A stretch of DNA of 64,000 nt from Streptacidiphilus rugosus AM-16 (lineage in GTDB: Bacteria; Actinomycetota; Actinomycetes; Streptomycetales; Streptomycetaceae), in contig NZ_JQMJ01000001.1 in the NCBI RefSeq assembly GCF_000744655.1, forward strand, positions 186,001 through 250,000, written 5' to 3'. The position numbers and the translations under genes are program-made. Each line of letters starts with the position of its first letter. Within the stretch, counting starts at the first letter, position 1. This document shows, piece by piece, positions 24,517 through 32,615 of this stretch. A model generated the notes under the pieces. It was not told the DNA's origin. It searched no databases and was given only the letters and a program-made list of their open reading frames with translations.

Positions 24517-24572
24517 GGGTGCCGCGCGGCACCCACGGGCTTCTCCCCGGGGCCCCGGGCCGCGCGGCACCC
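24517..24572 (+). repeat. Second hairpin with the same GGTGCCGCGCGG core
   Basis: A 14-bp stem pairs 24517-24530 with 24559-24572. The left part also contains the perfect 16-bp palindrome GGTGCCGCGCGGCACC (24518-24533). It lies just before the next start at 24597, so it could attenuate the downstream genes. Confidence 0.6.
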
Positions 24573-24596
24573 CGATCACCTGCGAGGTGCACTCCC

Positions 24597-24914
24597 ATGA
24601 CCACGCAGACCACCGAGGCCGTCCAGGCCGCCGCTTCCGTGGACGAGACGTTCTGGGACATCATCCTGGCCGATCCGGAGCTGGCCGCGGCCCAGTTCGC
24701 CCCCCTCGCCGAACCCGAAGGTCCGCCCCGACGGCGTCTGCCGCCCGCGGACCGACCCGGATCCGGCGGCCCCCAGCGGGCGCACAGGTCGGCCCCTATC
24801 GCGGGCCGAGGCATTCGCGGTGGCGGGCGTGGCGTCCCGGCCGTGGCGGCGGGCACGGTCCGCGGCCCGCCCACCTCACCCCTGGCACGGGACGGAGGCC
24901 GTGATGACGCGTGA
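24597..24914 (+). CDS. Small hypothetical protein
   Basis: The protein has 105 residues; ATG at 24597 has GAGGTG upstream. The first 45 residues look real (VDETFWDIILADPELAAAQF, acidic and helical). The remainder is Arg/Gly/Pro-rich, as in a family of small actinomycete proteins with an acidic head and basic tail. The 3' end overlaps the start of the DnaJ gene by 11 nt. Function is unknown. Confidence 0.55.
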   Translation: MTTQTTEAVQAAASVDETFWDIILADPELAAAQFAPLAEPEGPPRRRLPPADRPGSGGPQRAHRSAPIAGRGIRGGGRGVPAVAAGTVRGPPTSPLARDGGRDDA

Positions 24915-25428
24915 AAAGCCCAAACCGTCCGACCCGTACCGGGTCCTCGGGATCGGCCCGGACGCCAGCCGGGCCCAGATCACCAGCGCCTACCGGGCCC
25001 TGGCCAAGTACTGGCACCCGGACACCAACCCCAGCCCCGACGCCCCCGAACACCTCGCCCGCGTCATCGACGCCTACCAGCAGCTGCAATGCCCCGCCGC
25101 CCCCGCGGCCGACCCCGGCGGAACCACCCGCGACGATCCGCCGACCCACGTGGCCCCCAGACCACCCCGGCCGCGGGGCGCGACCGTCGTGGCAGGACCG
25201 GTCCGCGTCCACGGTCTCCCCCCAACCTGGGGCAGTGGGCCCCAGAGGTTCGCGCACCGCGAAGGAAGGGCAATGGAGAACTCCCCCTGGCCGAACCACT
25301 CACACCCACAGTCGGGACGGATGACTACCGAGATCCGGGAACTCTCCGGAGCGGTGGTATGCCAGGTGGTTGGCCCCATCGACCGCTCCACCGGGTCACG
25401 CCTGACCCACGCGCTGAATCTCGCCTGA
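24904..25428 (+). CDS. DnaJ-domain protein running in frame into a STAS-like segment
   Basis: ATG at 24904 opens a J domain at residues 10-65: DPYRVLGIGPDASRAQITSA then YRALAKYWHPDTNPSPD, with the HPD motif that stimulates DnaK ATPase. No G/F or zinc-finger region follows. A Pro/Arg-rich stretch (about 70-120) leads, without a stop, into MENSPWPNHS and then a STAS N-terminus (TTEIRELSGAVVCQVVGPID) before TGA at 25426-25428. The ribosome site GAAGGAAGG before ATG 25273 suggests two genes whose boundary has been lost, or a genuine DnaJ-STAS readthrough. The expected size of such a J protein is about 100-130 residues. Confidence 0.7.
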   Translation: MTREKPKPSDPYRVLGIGPDASRAQITSAYRALAKYWHPDTNPSPDAPEHLARVIDAYQQLQCPAAPAADPGGTTRDDPPTHVAPRPPRPRGATVVAGPVRVHGLPPTWGSGPQRFAHREGRAMENSPWPNHSHPQSGRMTTEIRELSGAVVCQVVGPIDRSTGSRLTHALNLA

Positions 25429-26018
25429 CCCGGACCACACCACCAAAGGAGCTACAGGTCGACCTCTCCAAAGTCGACCTGTTCACCGCCGACGGACTGC
25501 GCGTGCTGCTCGCCCTGCGGGACGCCGCCAAGCTCCGCCACGTGCCAGTCGTGCTGCTCGGCCCCAGCCCCGCAGTCAACCGCCTCCTGCAGGCCAACGG
25601 CACACACGAGCGGTTCACCACCCGCACCGCCACCACCGTGTCCACCGCCGTCGACCCAGCCCTGAACCACCTACGCCACCGAACCAAAACGGGTCAGTGG
25701 ACGCCAACCGGCCGGGACCGCGCGGCGCTCACAGCCCTCCTACCCCGACTGGAATGGGCGGACCCCGCCCACCTGCCCCGCAGCGCGCCGACCGCCGAAC
25801 GCGCCACCCGCATGCAAGCCGCCGCGGCCGCCCTGGCCACCGCCGCCCTAGCCACCCGCGGTGAACTCGCCGAACTCCTCGCCCAATACGCGACCGCACT
25901 CGCCCACATTGAGAACGACCCCGCGCAGCCCTCAGTGACCACTCCCGCCGTTCTGAACGACGCCGGAGACGCACTGCGACGCCTCATCGCCTTCCTCGAA
26001 GTGGCGGCCCATCCATAG
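25273..26018 (+). pseudogene. STAS-domain protein with C-terminal helical extension, frameshifted
   Basis: ATG at 25273 has GAAGGAAGG upstream. The frame reads IRELSGAVVCQVVGPIDRST to HALNLA and stops at 25428. The +2 frame continues PKELQVDLSKVDLFTADGLR and VLLALRDAAKLRHVPVVLLG to 26018. Adding one C at GCC-TGACC (near 25425) would remove the stop and join the halves, giving a STAS domain with FTADGL at the switch site (no Ser) plus about 130 helical residues (ANTAR-like length, but not recognised). A real single-base deletion or a sequencing error could explain it. Confidence 0.65.
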
Positions 26019-26212
26019 CGTCGAGGGGACGAACGCGCCCACGTGCATCGACTCAGCGAACGGTCCGCAGAGAGCCCGCCTGGCAGGACTGCGCGCCACC
26101 GGCCCGCGAGCCCGCCACCGTGACGGCCGCTGTATGCCAAGCCGTCCTGGCCAAAGGAGGAGCGCCCGGGCCCACTCACATATGGCCCCGGCGATGGCAT
26201 AACGTCCATCCC

Positions 26213-26536
26213 ATGCCGAACCGCCCTATCTACAGCCCGGCCGAGCAACAGCAGATCAGCACGCGGGCGAGCCTCGCACGCGCCGCCTGGTCCGCGGGCA
26301 GACAGGATGGTATGCCGTCAGGAAAAGGAACGCCCACCGTGGAGGAAGAGAATCTCGGGCAGGCCGCCCTCGCGGTCGACGCCGCCAAGCAGGCCCTATA
26401 CGCGGCCCGCCGGGACCTGGCCACAGCCGTCATCACAGCGCGCCGCGGTGGCATGTCCGTCTCCCGCATCGCCGCACGCACCGGCCTGGACCCCGCTAGT
26501 GTTCGCAACATGCTCGCCGCCAACGGGCTGCGGTAG
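26213..26536 (+). CDS. Small helix-turn-helix protein
   Basis: The protein has 107 residues from ATG at 26213; the frame is open to 26120 but that part is not protein-like. The N-terminal half is helical. The C-terminal 30 residues form a resolvase-like helix-turn-helix: MSVSRIAARTGLDPASVRNM LAANGL. It could bind DNA as a small regulator. No ribosome site is evident; a leaderless mRNA is possible. It follows the heat-shock cluster on the same strand. Confidence 0.55.
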   Translation: MPNRPIYSPAEQQQISTRASLARAAWSAGRQDGMPSGKGTPTVEEENLGQAALAVDAAKQALYAARRDLATAVITARRGGMSVSRIAARTGLDPASVRNMLAANGLR

Positions 26537-26544
26537 GGAACCCA

Positions 26545-26779
26545 CCCTGGGGGAGACGGAAGCCCGGGCAACCACATGGTCCTCTACTCCTGCAACGCGG
26601 GTTCCACGAACGACACGTACTTCAACTGGGTCTTCAAGGGCAACGGCCTCCAGGTTCAGCCGAAGGTCGCATCCGTCAACTGCATCAACTCCTGGGGCGG
26701 CCTCTACCAGGGCGCACAGGCCCGCCTGTACCCCTGCGCCGACGTCCAGGAAGATAACGTCCTCTCCCTCCCGCTGTAA
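26545..26779 (+). pseudogene. Ricin-type beta-trefoil protein, C-terminal fragment
   Basis: The frame carries GNHMVLYSCN, then FNWVFKGNGLQVQPKVASVN and INSWGGLYQGAQARLYPC, ending at TAA 26777-26779. It matches the last 75 residues of the three minus-strand proteins downstream. The signal peptide and the first two thirds are missing, so it is a truncated fourth paralogue in inverted orientation. Confidence 0.75.
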
Positions 26780-26787
26780 CTCCATCA

Positions 26788-26842
26788 CGGCATACCGCGG
26801 CCCCGCCTTCCGATGATCGGAAGGCGGGGCCGCGGTATGCCG
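26788..26842. terminator. Bidirectional terminator, 26-bp perfect stem
   Basis: 26788-26813 pairs perfectly with 26817-26842 around a 3-nt loop. It lies between convergent genes (lectin fragment and first lectin gene) and can serve both strands. Confidence 0.85.
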
Positions 26843-26899
26843 GAGCCGCTCCTACAACTGCCCCAAGGGCGAGGTCATCCACCCGTGGGAAGCCGGCTG

Positions 26900-27427
26900 T
26901 CAGGCTGCGGTCGACTGCCAGGGGGCCTGGGGGATGATGATGTCCTCGTTGTCGACCTGCGAGCAGGGGTAGAGCTTGGCCGGGTTGCCGTTGGCCAGGC
27001 CGCCCCAGATGTTCAGGCAGGTGTTGAGTGCGGACCGCGGCTGGATCGGGTGCAGCCAGGGGTCGCCGACCCAGTTCCAGGTGCCGTCGGCGTTGCCGTT
27101 GCAGTAGTAGAGCTTGATGTCGTTGCCGGTGTTGTCGCCGCCCTGCCAGTTGTTGGCGCACAGGCTGGGGTTCGTCTTCGACTGGAGCTCGAAGTGGTAG
27201 CTGTCGGTCTTGATGTAGTTCCAGATCTGCGCGTCGGAGTTGTTGCACGTCCAAGCCTGGAGATGCTGGCCGACGACGGCGTTGTTGCCGGGGATGTCCA
27301 GGCAGTAGGCGCCGCCTTCGAAGACCACGACGATGTTCGAGTAGTCGGCGTGCGCCGGGGCGACGCCGATGGTGAGGGCGACGAGCGGGGCCGCGGCGGC
27401 GGCCAGGACGACGAGACGCTTTCGCAC
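26900..27427 (-). CDS. Secreted ricin-type beta-trefoil (RICIN) protein A
   Basis: The protein has 175 residues. GTG at 27427 follows GGGAG at 6 nt; the longer frame to 27793 is a shadow of the neighbouring gene. A signal peptide (RKRLVVLAAAAAPLVALTIG, cleavage after AHA) precedes a single beta-trefoil of about 145 residues. Trefoil features are CLDIPGNNAVVGQHLQAWTC, QIWNY, LCANNWQGGDNTGNDIKLYY and LNIWGGLANGNPAKLYPC, with Q-x-W-like positions and paired Cys. Such domains bind galactosides or other glycans. No catalytic domain is attached. Confidence 0.82.
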   Translation of the reverse strand: MRKRLVVLAAAAAPLVALTIGVAPAHADYSNIVVVFEGGAYCLDIPGNNAVVGQHLQAWTCNNSDAQIWNYIKTDSYHFELQSKTNPSLCANNWQGGDNTGNDIKLYYCNGNADGTWNWVGDPWLHPIQPRSALNTCLNIWGGLANGNPAKLYPCSQVDNEDIIIPQAPWQSTAA

Positions 27428-27459
27428 GGGTAACTCCCGGTCGTAGTAGTCGGGAGGGT

Positions 27460-27975
27460 TCAGGCGTAGGCGATGACGACGTTCTCGTTCGAGTAGTCCC
27501 CGCACTGGTAGAGCTTGGCCGGGTTGCCGCTGGCCAGGCCGCCCCAGATGTTCAGGCAGTTTTGCCAGGCGCTCTTCGGCTGGATCGGCTTGTTGTAGGA
27601 GCCGCCGACGTTGTTCCAGGTGCCGTCGGCGTTGCCGTTGCAGTAGTAGAGCTTGATGTCGTTGCCGGACACATCGCCGCCCTGCCAGTTGTTGGCGCAC
27701 AGGCCGTTCGTCTTCGACTTGAGCTCGAAGTGGGTGCTGTCCGTCTGGATGTAGGTCCACAGCTGCGCGTCGTCGTTGGAGTCGCACGGCCATGCCATGA
27801 GCTGCTGGCCGACGACGGCGTTGTTGCCGGGGATGTCCAGGCAGTAGTCCGGGCCGCTGCTGCCCTGGAAGACCACCTGGGAGTAGTTGGACGTTGCGTG
27901 GGCCGGGACGGCGCCGAGGGTGAGGGCGACGAGCGGGGCCGCGACGGCGGCCAGGGCGGTGAGGCGCTTGCGCAT
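27460..27975 (-). CDS. Secreted ricin-type beta-trefoil (RICIN) protein B
   Basis: The protein has 171 residues; ATG at 27975 with AAGGGAA upstream. Signal peptide RKRLTALAAVAAPLVALTLG ends AHA. The mature protein is closest to copy A: YCLDIPGNNAVVGQQLMAWP, QLWTYIQTDSTHFEL, CANNWQGGDVSGNDIKLYYC and NIWGGLASGNPAKLYQC. It lies 32 bp upstream of copy A on the same strand, so the three genes can form one operon by tandem duplication. Confidence 0.82.
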   Translation of the reverse strand: MRKRLTALAAVAAPLVALTLGAVPAHATSNYSQVVFQGSSGPDYCLDIPGNNAVVGQQLMAWPCDSNDDAQLWTYIQTDSTHFELKSKTNGLCANNWQGGDVSGNDIKLYYCNGNADGTWNNVGGSYNKPIQPKSAWQNCLNIWGGLASGNPAKLYQCGDYSNENVVIAYA

Positions 27976-28028
27976 GGGGATTCCCTTGGATGTTGTGGTG
28001 GATGACGGGACGGGTGGTCGGCTCGTCG

Positions 28029-28532
28029 CTAGGCGGGGATGACGATGAGGTCCTCGTTGTCGACGTCCTGGCAGGGGTAGAGGCGCATCTCGTTGCCCAC
28101 CGCGTCGCCGCCCCATCCGTTGACGCAGGTGTGCCAGGCGCTCTTCGGCTGGATCTGGAGGCCGCTTCCGGTGTGGACCCAGTTGAACAGCCCGTCCGGG
28201 GTGGTCTCGCACTTGTACAGCTTGATGTGGTTGCCGGTCGTGTCCCCGCCCTCCCAGTTGTTCAGGCACAGGTTGTAGTCGAGGCCGCTGTGGATCTGGA
28301 AGTGGGTGCTGTCCACCCAGTAAGTCGTCCACATCTGGGCGGCGGTGCCGTTGCAGGTCCACTGCTGGACCTGCTGGCCGCTGACGGCGTTGGAGTTCGG
28401 CACGTCGAGGCAGAGGTCGTTTGCGAAGCCGAGCGGCGCGGTGGAGTTCGCGGCGCTGGCCGGGGACGCGGCCAGGCCGGTAGCGATGAGGGCGGCGCCG
28501 GCGACGACGATTGCGGTGATGCGCTTACGCAT
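28029..28532 (-). CDS. Secreted ricin-type beta-trefoil (RICIN) protein C
   Basis: The protein has 167 residues; ATG at 28532 with GGGGAAA upstream. Signal peptide RKRITAIVVAGAALIATGLA ends ASA. The trefoil keeps LCLDVPNSNAVSGQQVQQWT, MWTTYWVDSTHF, NLCLNNWEGGDTTGNHIKLY and CVNGWGGDAVGNEMRLYPC. It is the most divergent of the three and the first transcribed. The inverted fragment at 26545 resembles this type in its GNHM and NSWGG segments. Confidence 0.82.
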   Translation of the reverse strand: MRKRITAIVVAGAALIATGLAASPASAANSTAPLGFANDLCLDVPNSNAVSGQQVQQWTCNGTAAQMWTTYWVDSTHFQIHSGLDYNLCLNNWEGGDTTGNHIKLYKCETTPDGLFNWVHTGSGLQIQPKSAWHTCVNGWGGDAVGNEMRLYPCQDVDNEDLIVIPA

Positions 28533-28989
28533 GGTGAATTTCCCCGTTTGAGATGTTGATGTCGTGAATGTTCGATCTGTGCGCCCGGGCAACTGAGACG
28601 GCCCCAGGCCGCGGCGAAAGCCGCCCAGCGAAGGCGGGAATCTCTTGGTGAAGCCGAGGACGGCGTGGTCCGCGGGCGGATCTCGCCCCGGCATCCCGAT
28701 GCAGCCCGCTCAGCTCACCCTGACGTTCGCAGGCGCGCGGAATACGCGGGAGCCCCAGGGCTCCCTGCGGGAGGGCAGCCGAAAGCGGCATGCCCGGTTC
28801 GTGCATTCAAAGCTCCCCCTAAAAACTGTCCCCCGACCAGCGAAGACTGGCGGGACGGGCCGCCTCACCTTGCCGTGATGATCATACTTGCTTTGGGTGG
28901 TTGCGCTTACGCCAAGGCGCGGGCGGCGCTCCAACGTTGCCCTGGCGCCCACACAGGCCATCCACCCCAGTCAAAGAGGGGAGTCCGTC
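28533..28989. other. Intergenic region upstream of the lectin genes
   Basis: About 450 bp. An 8-bp perfect hairpin with a 2-nt loop, GGGAGCCCCAGGGCTCCC, lies near 28749-28766. No convincing gene is seen on either strand. Confidence 0.45.
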
Positions 28990-29340
28990 CCGGGGATCGT
29001 GAAGGTGTCGTTGGTCTTGCCCCCGACGCCTACACGGCCGGCACCCTGTCCGCCCCCGCTTCTGAGAGCGAGGAGGACGAGGGCCCACCGCAGCGCCGCC
29101 TCGGTGCCCACGACCGCGACCTGGAACTCGTCGTCGACCTGACCGCCCTGCGCCAGATCCTGCCCACTCTGCCCGAGGCCGACCGGCGCATCCTCAAGCT
29201 CCGCTTCGTCGACGACCTCACCCAGGCCCAGATCGGCAAGCGCCTCGGTTACTCGCAGATGCACATCTCCCGCATCCTGACCCGGATCCGAGAGGACGGC
29301 CTGGAAGCCGGCCATGCCCGGATTGGCGGTGACGGCCGAG
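28990..29340 (+). pseudogene. SigB/SigF-type sigma factor, region 3-4 remnant
   Basis: The frame encodes VVGLAPDAYTAGTLSAPASE (region 3-like), then ELVVDLTALRQILPTLPEAD, RRILKLRFVDDLTQAQIGKR and LGYSQMHISRILTRI, a typical region 4 helix-turn-helix of SigB/SigF-family factors. Region 2 and most of region 3 are missing, and no start or ribosome site exists. It is a 5'-truncated gene. It lies near the STAS genes, whose relatives regulate this sigma family. Confidence 0.7.
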
Positions 29341-29479
29341 GTGTAGGCGTGGGCCGGGCTCCGCGAACAACTCGACGACCAGTAGCAAGCGAACCGGAAC
29401 GCGCCAGGCCAGGGTGTCGGCGGTGCGCCGTACGGAGCATTGCGCGCGGGCAGCTGCCAGCTACCCGTAGCGTGAGGGG

Positions 29480-29620
29480 ATGTCTCTGCGTGGTGCCCCG
29501 CTCGCGCCGGCCGCCCAGACCCGCCCGATCACGGACCTCGACCGCCTGCCCCGCGGTGACCTGTGCGTGCGCTGCTCCGTCCGCTACCCGCCCGACCCGC
29601 AGTCCCCGCCCGGCCCGTGA
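29480..29620 (+). CDS. Possible 46-residue small protein
   Basis: ATG at 29480 is preceded by GAGGGG. The frame reads SLRGAPLAPAAQTRPITDLD then LPRGDLCVRCSVRYPPD, with a CxxC pair that could bind zinc. It is too short for a family call and lies among decayed genes. Confidence 0.3.
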   Translation: MSLRGAPLAPAAQTRPITDLDRLPRGDLCVRCSVRYPPDPQSPPGP

Positions 29621-29760
29621 CGGCGGAGCCTCCCGGCCGCGGCGTCCCGGGCCGGACGCCGGTCCCGATGCGATCCGCACGATCACCCTGTTCTCGACTC
29701 GCCCCCTCGCCGACCGGCCGCGGGCCGCGTGTGAATGCCGCTGGTGGGCAGGTGCGGCTC

Positions 29761-29966
29761 ATGTACGAGCTGCGCGAGCAATTCATCCCCTCGGAGGACT
29801 GCATGCCCTCGGGCATGTGGCACATCGTCGAGGAGGCTGGCTGCGTGCCCTGTGCGGGCACTCGGTCGTCGCGGACGAGCTCGCCAGGCCCCTCGCGGAC
29901 CTCGCTGTCGACGTCGACTGCAGTTGCGACGTGTGCGAGCAGATCCACCGCGACATCGCCGCCTGA
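29761..29966 (+). pseudogene. Small Cys-containing protein, frameshifted
   Basis: ATG at 29761 reads MYELREQFIPSEDCMPSGMW HIVEEAG in frame 1. The next frame continues LRALCGHSVVADELARPLAD and CSCDVCEQIHRDIAA to TGA at 29966. A one-base shift near 29845 separates them. The joined product would be a small Cys-rich, possibly zinc-binding protein of about 68 residues. Confidence 0.4.
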
Positions 29967-30309
29967 GGCCTGTGACCTGTGGCGTTTGCGGCCCGGAGTG
30001 TCTGGTTAGACGCGCCGTGCCGCTGGCTCTCTCGCCGACCCGGCGCCGGCGGCGGTGCCCGTGCTGGAAGGCTTCGGGGCACCTCGACATCCAGTGACTG
30101 CCGCGCCAGGTCAGGCCACCGGCCCAACCGATGTGGGTCCGGGGCCGCGGTGAGCCTACGACACCGGGCCCCGGACCGGGCCCGGTTCCACCGTCGGGCC
30201 CTCGGGGCGGACCAGCCACCGGGGGTGTAGCGGCAGGTCCTGCCCTGGCTTCACGGTGCGCTCGCGGGCATCCGCCGCGGGGCAGGCGCGTCGGGCGCAT
30301 CCAGGTGAA
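29967..30309. other. Intergenic region, nothing recognised
   Basis: About 340 bp between a broken small gene and a transposase fragment. No convincing gene or structured element is seen. Confidence 0.4.
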
Positions 30310-30390
30310 GGGCACCCGCCGCCCGTAGTTCTTCGCCCGAACCGCCCGCGCCACCTCGGGCGCCGGCTCCGGCCACGGCTGAGGCTCCAT
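30310..30390 (-). pseudogene. IS1182-type transposase N-terminal fragment
   Basis: From ATG at 30390 the minus strand reads MEPQPWPEPAPEVARAVRAK then NYGRRVPFTW. The same start (PRSWPEPSPEIAAAVR) begins the IS1182-type remnant at 42650-43211. Only about 27 residues remain before the similarity ends. IS3 copy 2 lies 16 bp upstream of its start. Confidence 0.5.
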
Positions 30391-30438
30391 CGACACGAAC
30401 GCACCCGGGCGTTTCCCCGGGTTCGTGGACACCGGTTG

Positions 30439-31335
30439 TCATGCGGCAACGACCAGCGTAGTTGATCGTTGTTCGTAGGTGACCGGGCTGATCTGGCCGA
30501 GGCTGGAGTGCCGCCGCCGGGTGTTGTAGCGGGTCACCCACCGGAAGACGGCGAGTCGGGCTTCGCGGGCCCCGTTCCACCGTTTCCGTCCCTGGAGCGT
30601 CTCGCGTTTCATGGTCGCGTTGAAGCTCTCCGCGGCGGCGTTGTCCGCGCTGGTGCCCACTGCGCCGCGCGATCTGGTCACGCCGAGCTCCGCGCAGACG
30701 TGCGCGAAGTCCCTGGACCCGTACTGGGCCCCGTTGTCGCTGTGGAAAATCGCCCCGCGCAGTCCGGCTGCGCCGCGGGCGGCCGCGGCGGCCCGCAGGG
30801 CGTCGGTCACCAGGGACGTGCGCATGTGGTCGGCGATCGACCAGCCCGCCAGCCGTTTCGAGCACAGGTCCAACACCGTGGCCAGGTAAAGGAACTGGCC
30901 GCCACCGATGGGCAGGTAGGTTATGTCGCCCACGTACCTGGTGTTCGGCCTGGCCGCGGTGAAGTCACGGTCCAGCAGGTCCGGCACCGGTGTCGCCGAC
31001 GGCTCGGGGATCGTGGTGCGGACCTTCTTGCGCAGGTGCAGCCCGACGATGCCGAACGTGCGCATCACGCGTTCCACGCGCTTGTGGTTAATCCGGTCCC
31101 CGGCATCCCGCAGCTCGGCGGTGACGCGCGGAACCCCGTAGGTCCCGTCCGAGTCGGTGTGGATCCGGGCGATCCGCTCGGCAAGCTCCGCGTCCGCCCT
31201 CGCCCGTTCCATGCGCGCGTCCGCGCCGGCCAGCCACCGGTAGAACCCGGACCGCGAGACCTGCATCATCCGGCACAGCCGCTTCACGCCGTAGGCGTCC
31301 CGGTGATCCTCGACGAACTGAAAGCGGCTGCTCAC
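30439..31335 (-). CDS. IS3-family transposase OrfB (copy 2)
   Basis: 298 residues, identical in protein sequence to the OrfB at 1582-2478. The DDE core is intact (YVGDITYLP, HSDNGAQYGS, NAAAESFNATMKRE). GTG start overlaps orfA by 4 nt. The element should be able to transpose. Confidence 0.93.
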   Translation of the reverse strand: MSSRFQFVEDHRDAYGVKRLCRMMQVSRSGFYRWLAGADARMERARADAELAERIARIHTDSDGTYGVPRVTAELRDAGDRINHKRVERVMRTFGIVGLHLRKKVRTTIPEPSATPVPDLLDRDFTAARPNTRYVGDITYLPIGGGQFLYLATVLDLCSKRLAGWSIADHMRTSLVTDALRAAAAARGAAGLRGAIFHSDNGAQYGSRDFAHVCAELGVTRSRGAVGTSADNAAAESFNATMKRETLQGRKRWNGAREARLAVFRWVTRYNTRRRHSSLGQISPVTYEQRSTTLVVAA

Positions 31336-31619
31336 CAGCTGGTCTCCCGGGCGAAATACTTCGCGGCCCTGCGCAGGATCTCCCGCTCGAGCTCGAGCTC
31401 CTTCACCCGCGCCCGCAGCTGCCGGTTCTCCTTCTCCATCGCGCTCGCCTCACCGGCCCCCGGCCGGGCAGCCGCCTCCGCATCACGCACCCAGATCCGC
31501 AGCGTCTCGTGGTTGACGCCCACGTCCTGGGCCACCGACGCGTACGTACCGCCCGGCGTGGCGTGGTACAGCGCGACGGCATCGGCCCTGAACTCAGGGC
31601 TGTACTTCGACGTCCCCAA
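31332..31619 (-). CDS. IS3-family transposase OrfA (copy 2)
   Basis: 95 residues from TTG at 31619 with AGGAG upstream; identical to copies 1 and 3. It has the N-terminal helix-turn-helix and the C-terminal coiled coil. The longer open frame to 31727 runs out of the element into flanking DNA. Confidence 0.88.
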   Translation of the reverse strand: MGTSKYSPEFRADAVALYHATPGGTYASVAQDVGVNHETLRIWVRDAEAAARPGAGEASAMEKENRQLRARVKELELEREILRRAAKYFARETSW

Positions 31620-31748
31620 CGGGAACTCCTGTTCTACGGATCCTCGCGATCCAATGATCAGGGTGTCCACGACCTGGGGGAAGCGCCCCCCACCCCTGCG
31701 GCCGGGGACAGGAAAGGAACCGGCCACACGCCAAGCCTGCCCCGACCA

Positions 31749-32291
31749 TCAAGCCACAACCAGCCCCTTCACCGAATGGGCAACAGGGTCCGCCGCGGCC
31801 TGTTCCTTCTCGGAGTGGCAGGTGACCAGGGTCGCGTCGATGTCCAGGACCAGACCCGGCAGTTCACGCCCTCCCGCTTGTGAGCCGGGTATGGGGCGTC
31901 CGGTCTCGTCGACTTGCAGCCAGGCGACCTCGCGGGCGGTGGCCCTGGCTGCCCGCAGCGTGTTCAGGGCTGTTTCGTCGATGCCGGCCAGCACGCGCCA
32001 GGCGGTCGGGGTGGACGCGACGGTGCCGAACACGTCGGCCTGGTCGCGCAGCACGGTCAGGTCGGCGATCGCTTCGCCGCCGTCGGCGAGCATGACCGCG
32101 AGGTCCACCGCGACGCGGCCGGGGTCGTGTCCGGTCCCGCGCGGTCGCAGCCGGTGCAGGGCCTCGCTGAAGGCGCTGGTCAGCGTGGTGGCGTCGGCAA
32201 GATCCGCGAGCAGACGCGAGCCGGCGTGGCTGACCACCCCGTTCCCGTCGGCGCTGACGACGAGCTTGGGGCGAGACCGGGTAGTGTGCAC
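31749..32291 (-). pseudogene. IS1380-family transposase, N-terminal part
   Basis: 180 residues of a transposase normally about 450 long: RPKLVVSADGNGVVSHAGSR, then VDLAVMLADGGEAIADLTVL, GIDETALNTLRAARATAREV and LPGLVLDIDATLVTCHSEKE, with the first catalytic Asp region (DIDATLV). Family similarity ends at EKEQAAAD and a short unrelated tail leads to a stop. The rest of the element is missing; one IS end survives at 32295-32365. Confidence 0.8.
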
Positions 32292-32294
32292 GCA

Positions 32295-32365
32295 GAAAGT
32301 GCCTTCCTGCTGGAACGACTGGGACCTTAGACAAGCCTCATCGTTGCAGCTCAGAAGGCACTTTC
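32295..32365. repeat. IS1380-type terminal region with inverted repeat
   Basis: GAAAGTGCCTTC (32295-32306) is repeated inverted at 32354-32365. It lies just upstream of the truncated IS1380-type transposase and probably is the surviving end of that element. Confidence 0.55.
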
Positions 32366-32615
32366 GCTTTTCCGATCATGATCCGGACGCGACCCCAGAT
32401 GAAACGCGCAGGTTAGCCATGTCGTCCTGGGGCAGGGGCTGGGCGGGGCAGGTGAGTAGCCAGGAGCCGCTCGTCCCGCCCGGAACCGTAACCAGCCTGC
32501 CGTACGGGCAATGGGGCTGCCATTCCTGCCCTATCGTGCACCCTTGGCCACATCCTGAATATCAGCCGGTCGCTGGGTATGCGCCCACCTCGAATCCAAT
32601 CATGCGAGGTGAATC

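Larger units (their letters stand above)
30407..31688 (-). mobile_element. IS3-family insertion sequence, copy 2
   Basis: 1,282 bp with the same ends as copies 1 and 3. A 3-bp direct repeat CCC flanks it (30404-30406 and 31689-31691). It is in the same orientation as copy 1 and opposite to copy 3. It sits between an IS1182-type fragment and an IS1380-type fragment, that is, in older mobile DNA. Confidence 0.95.
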
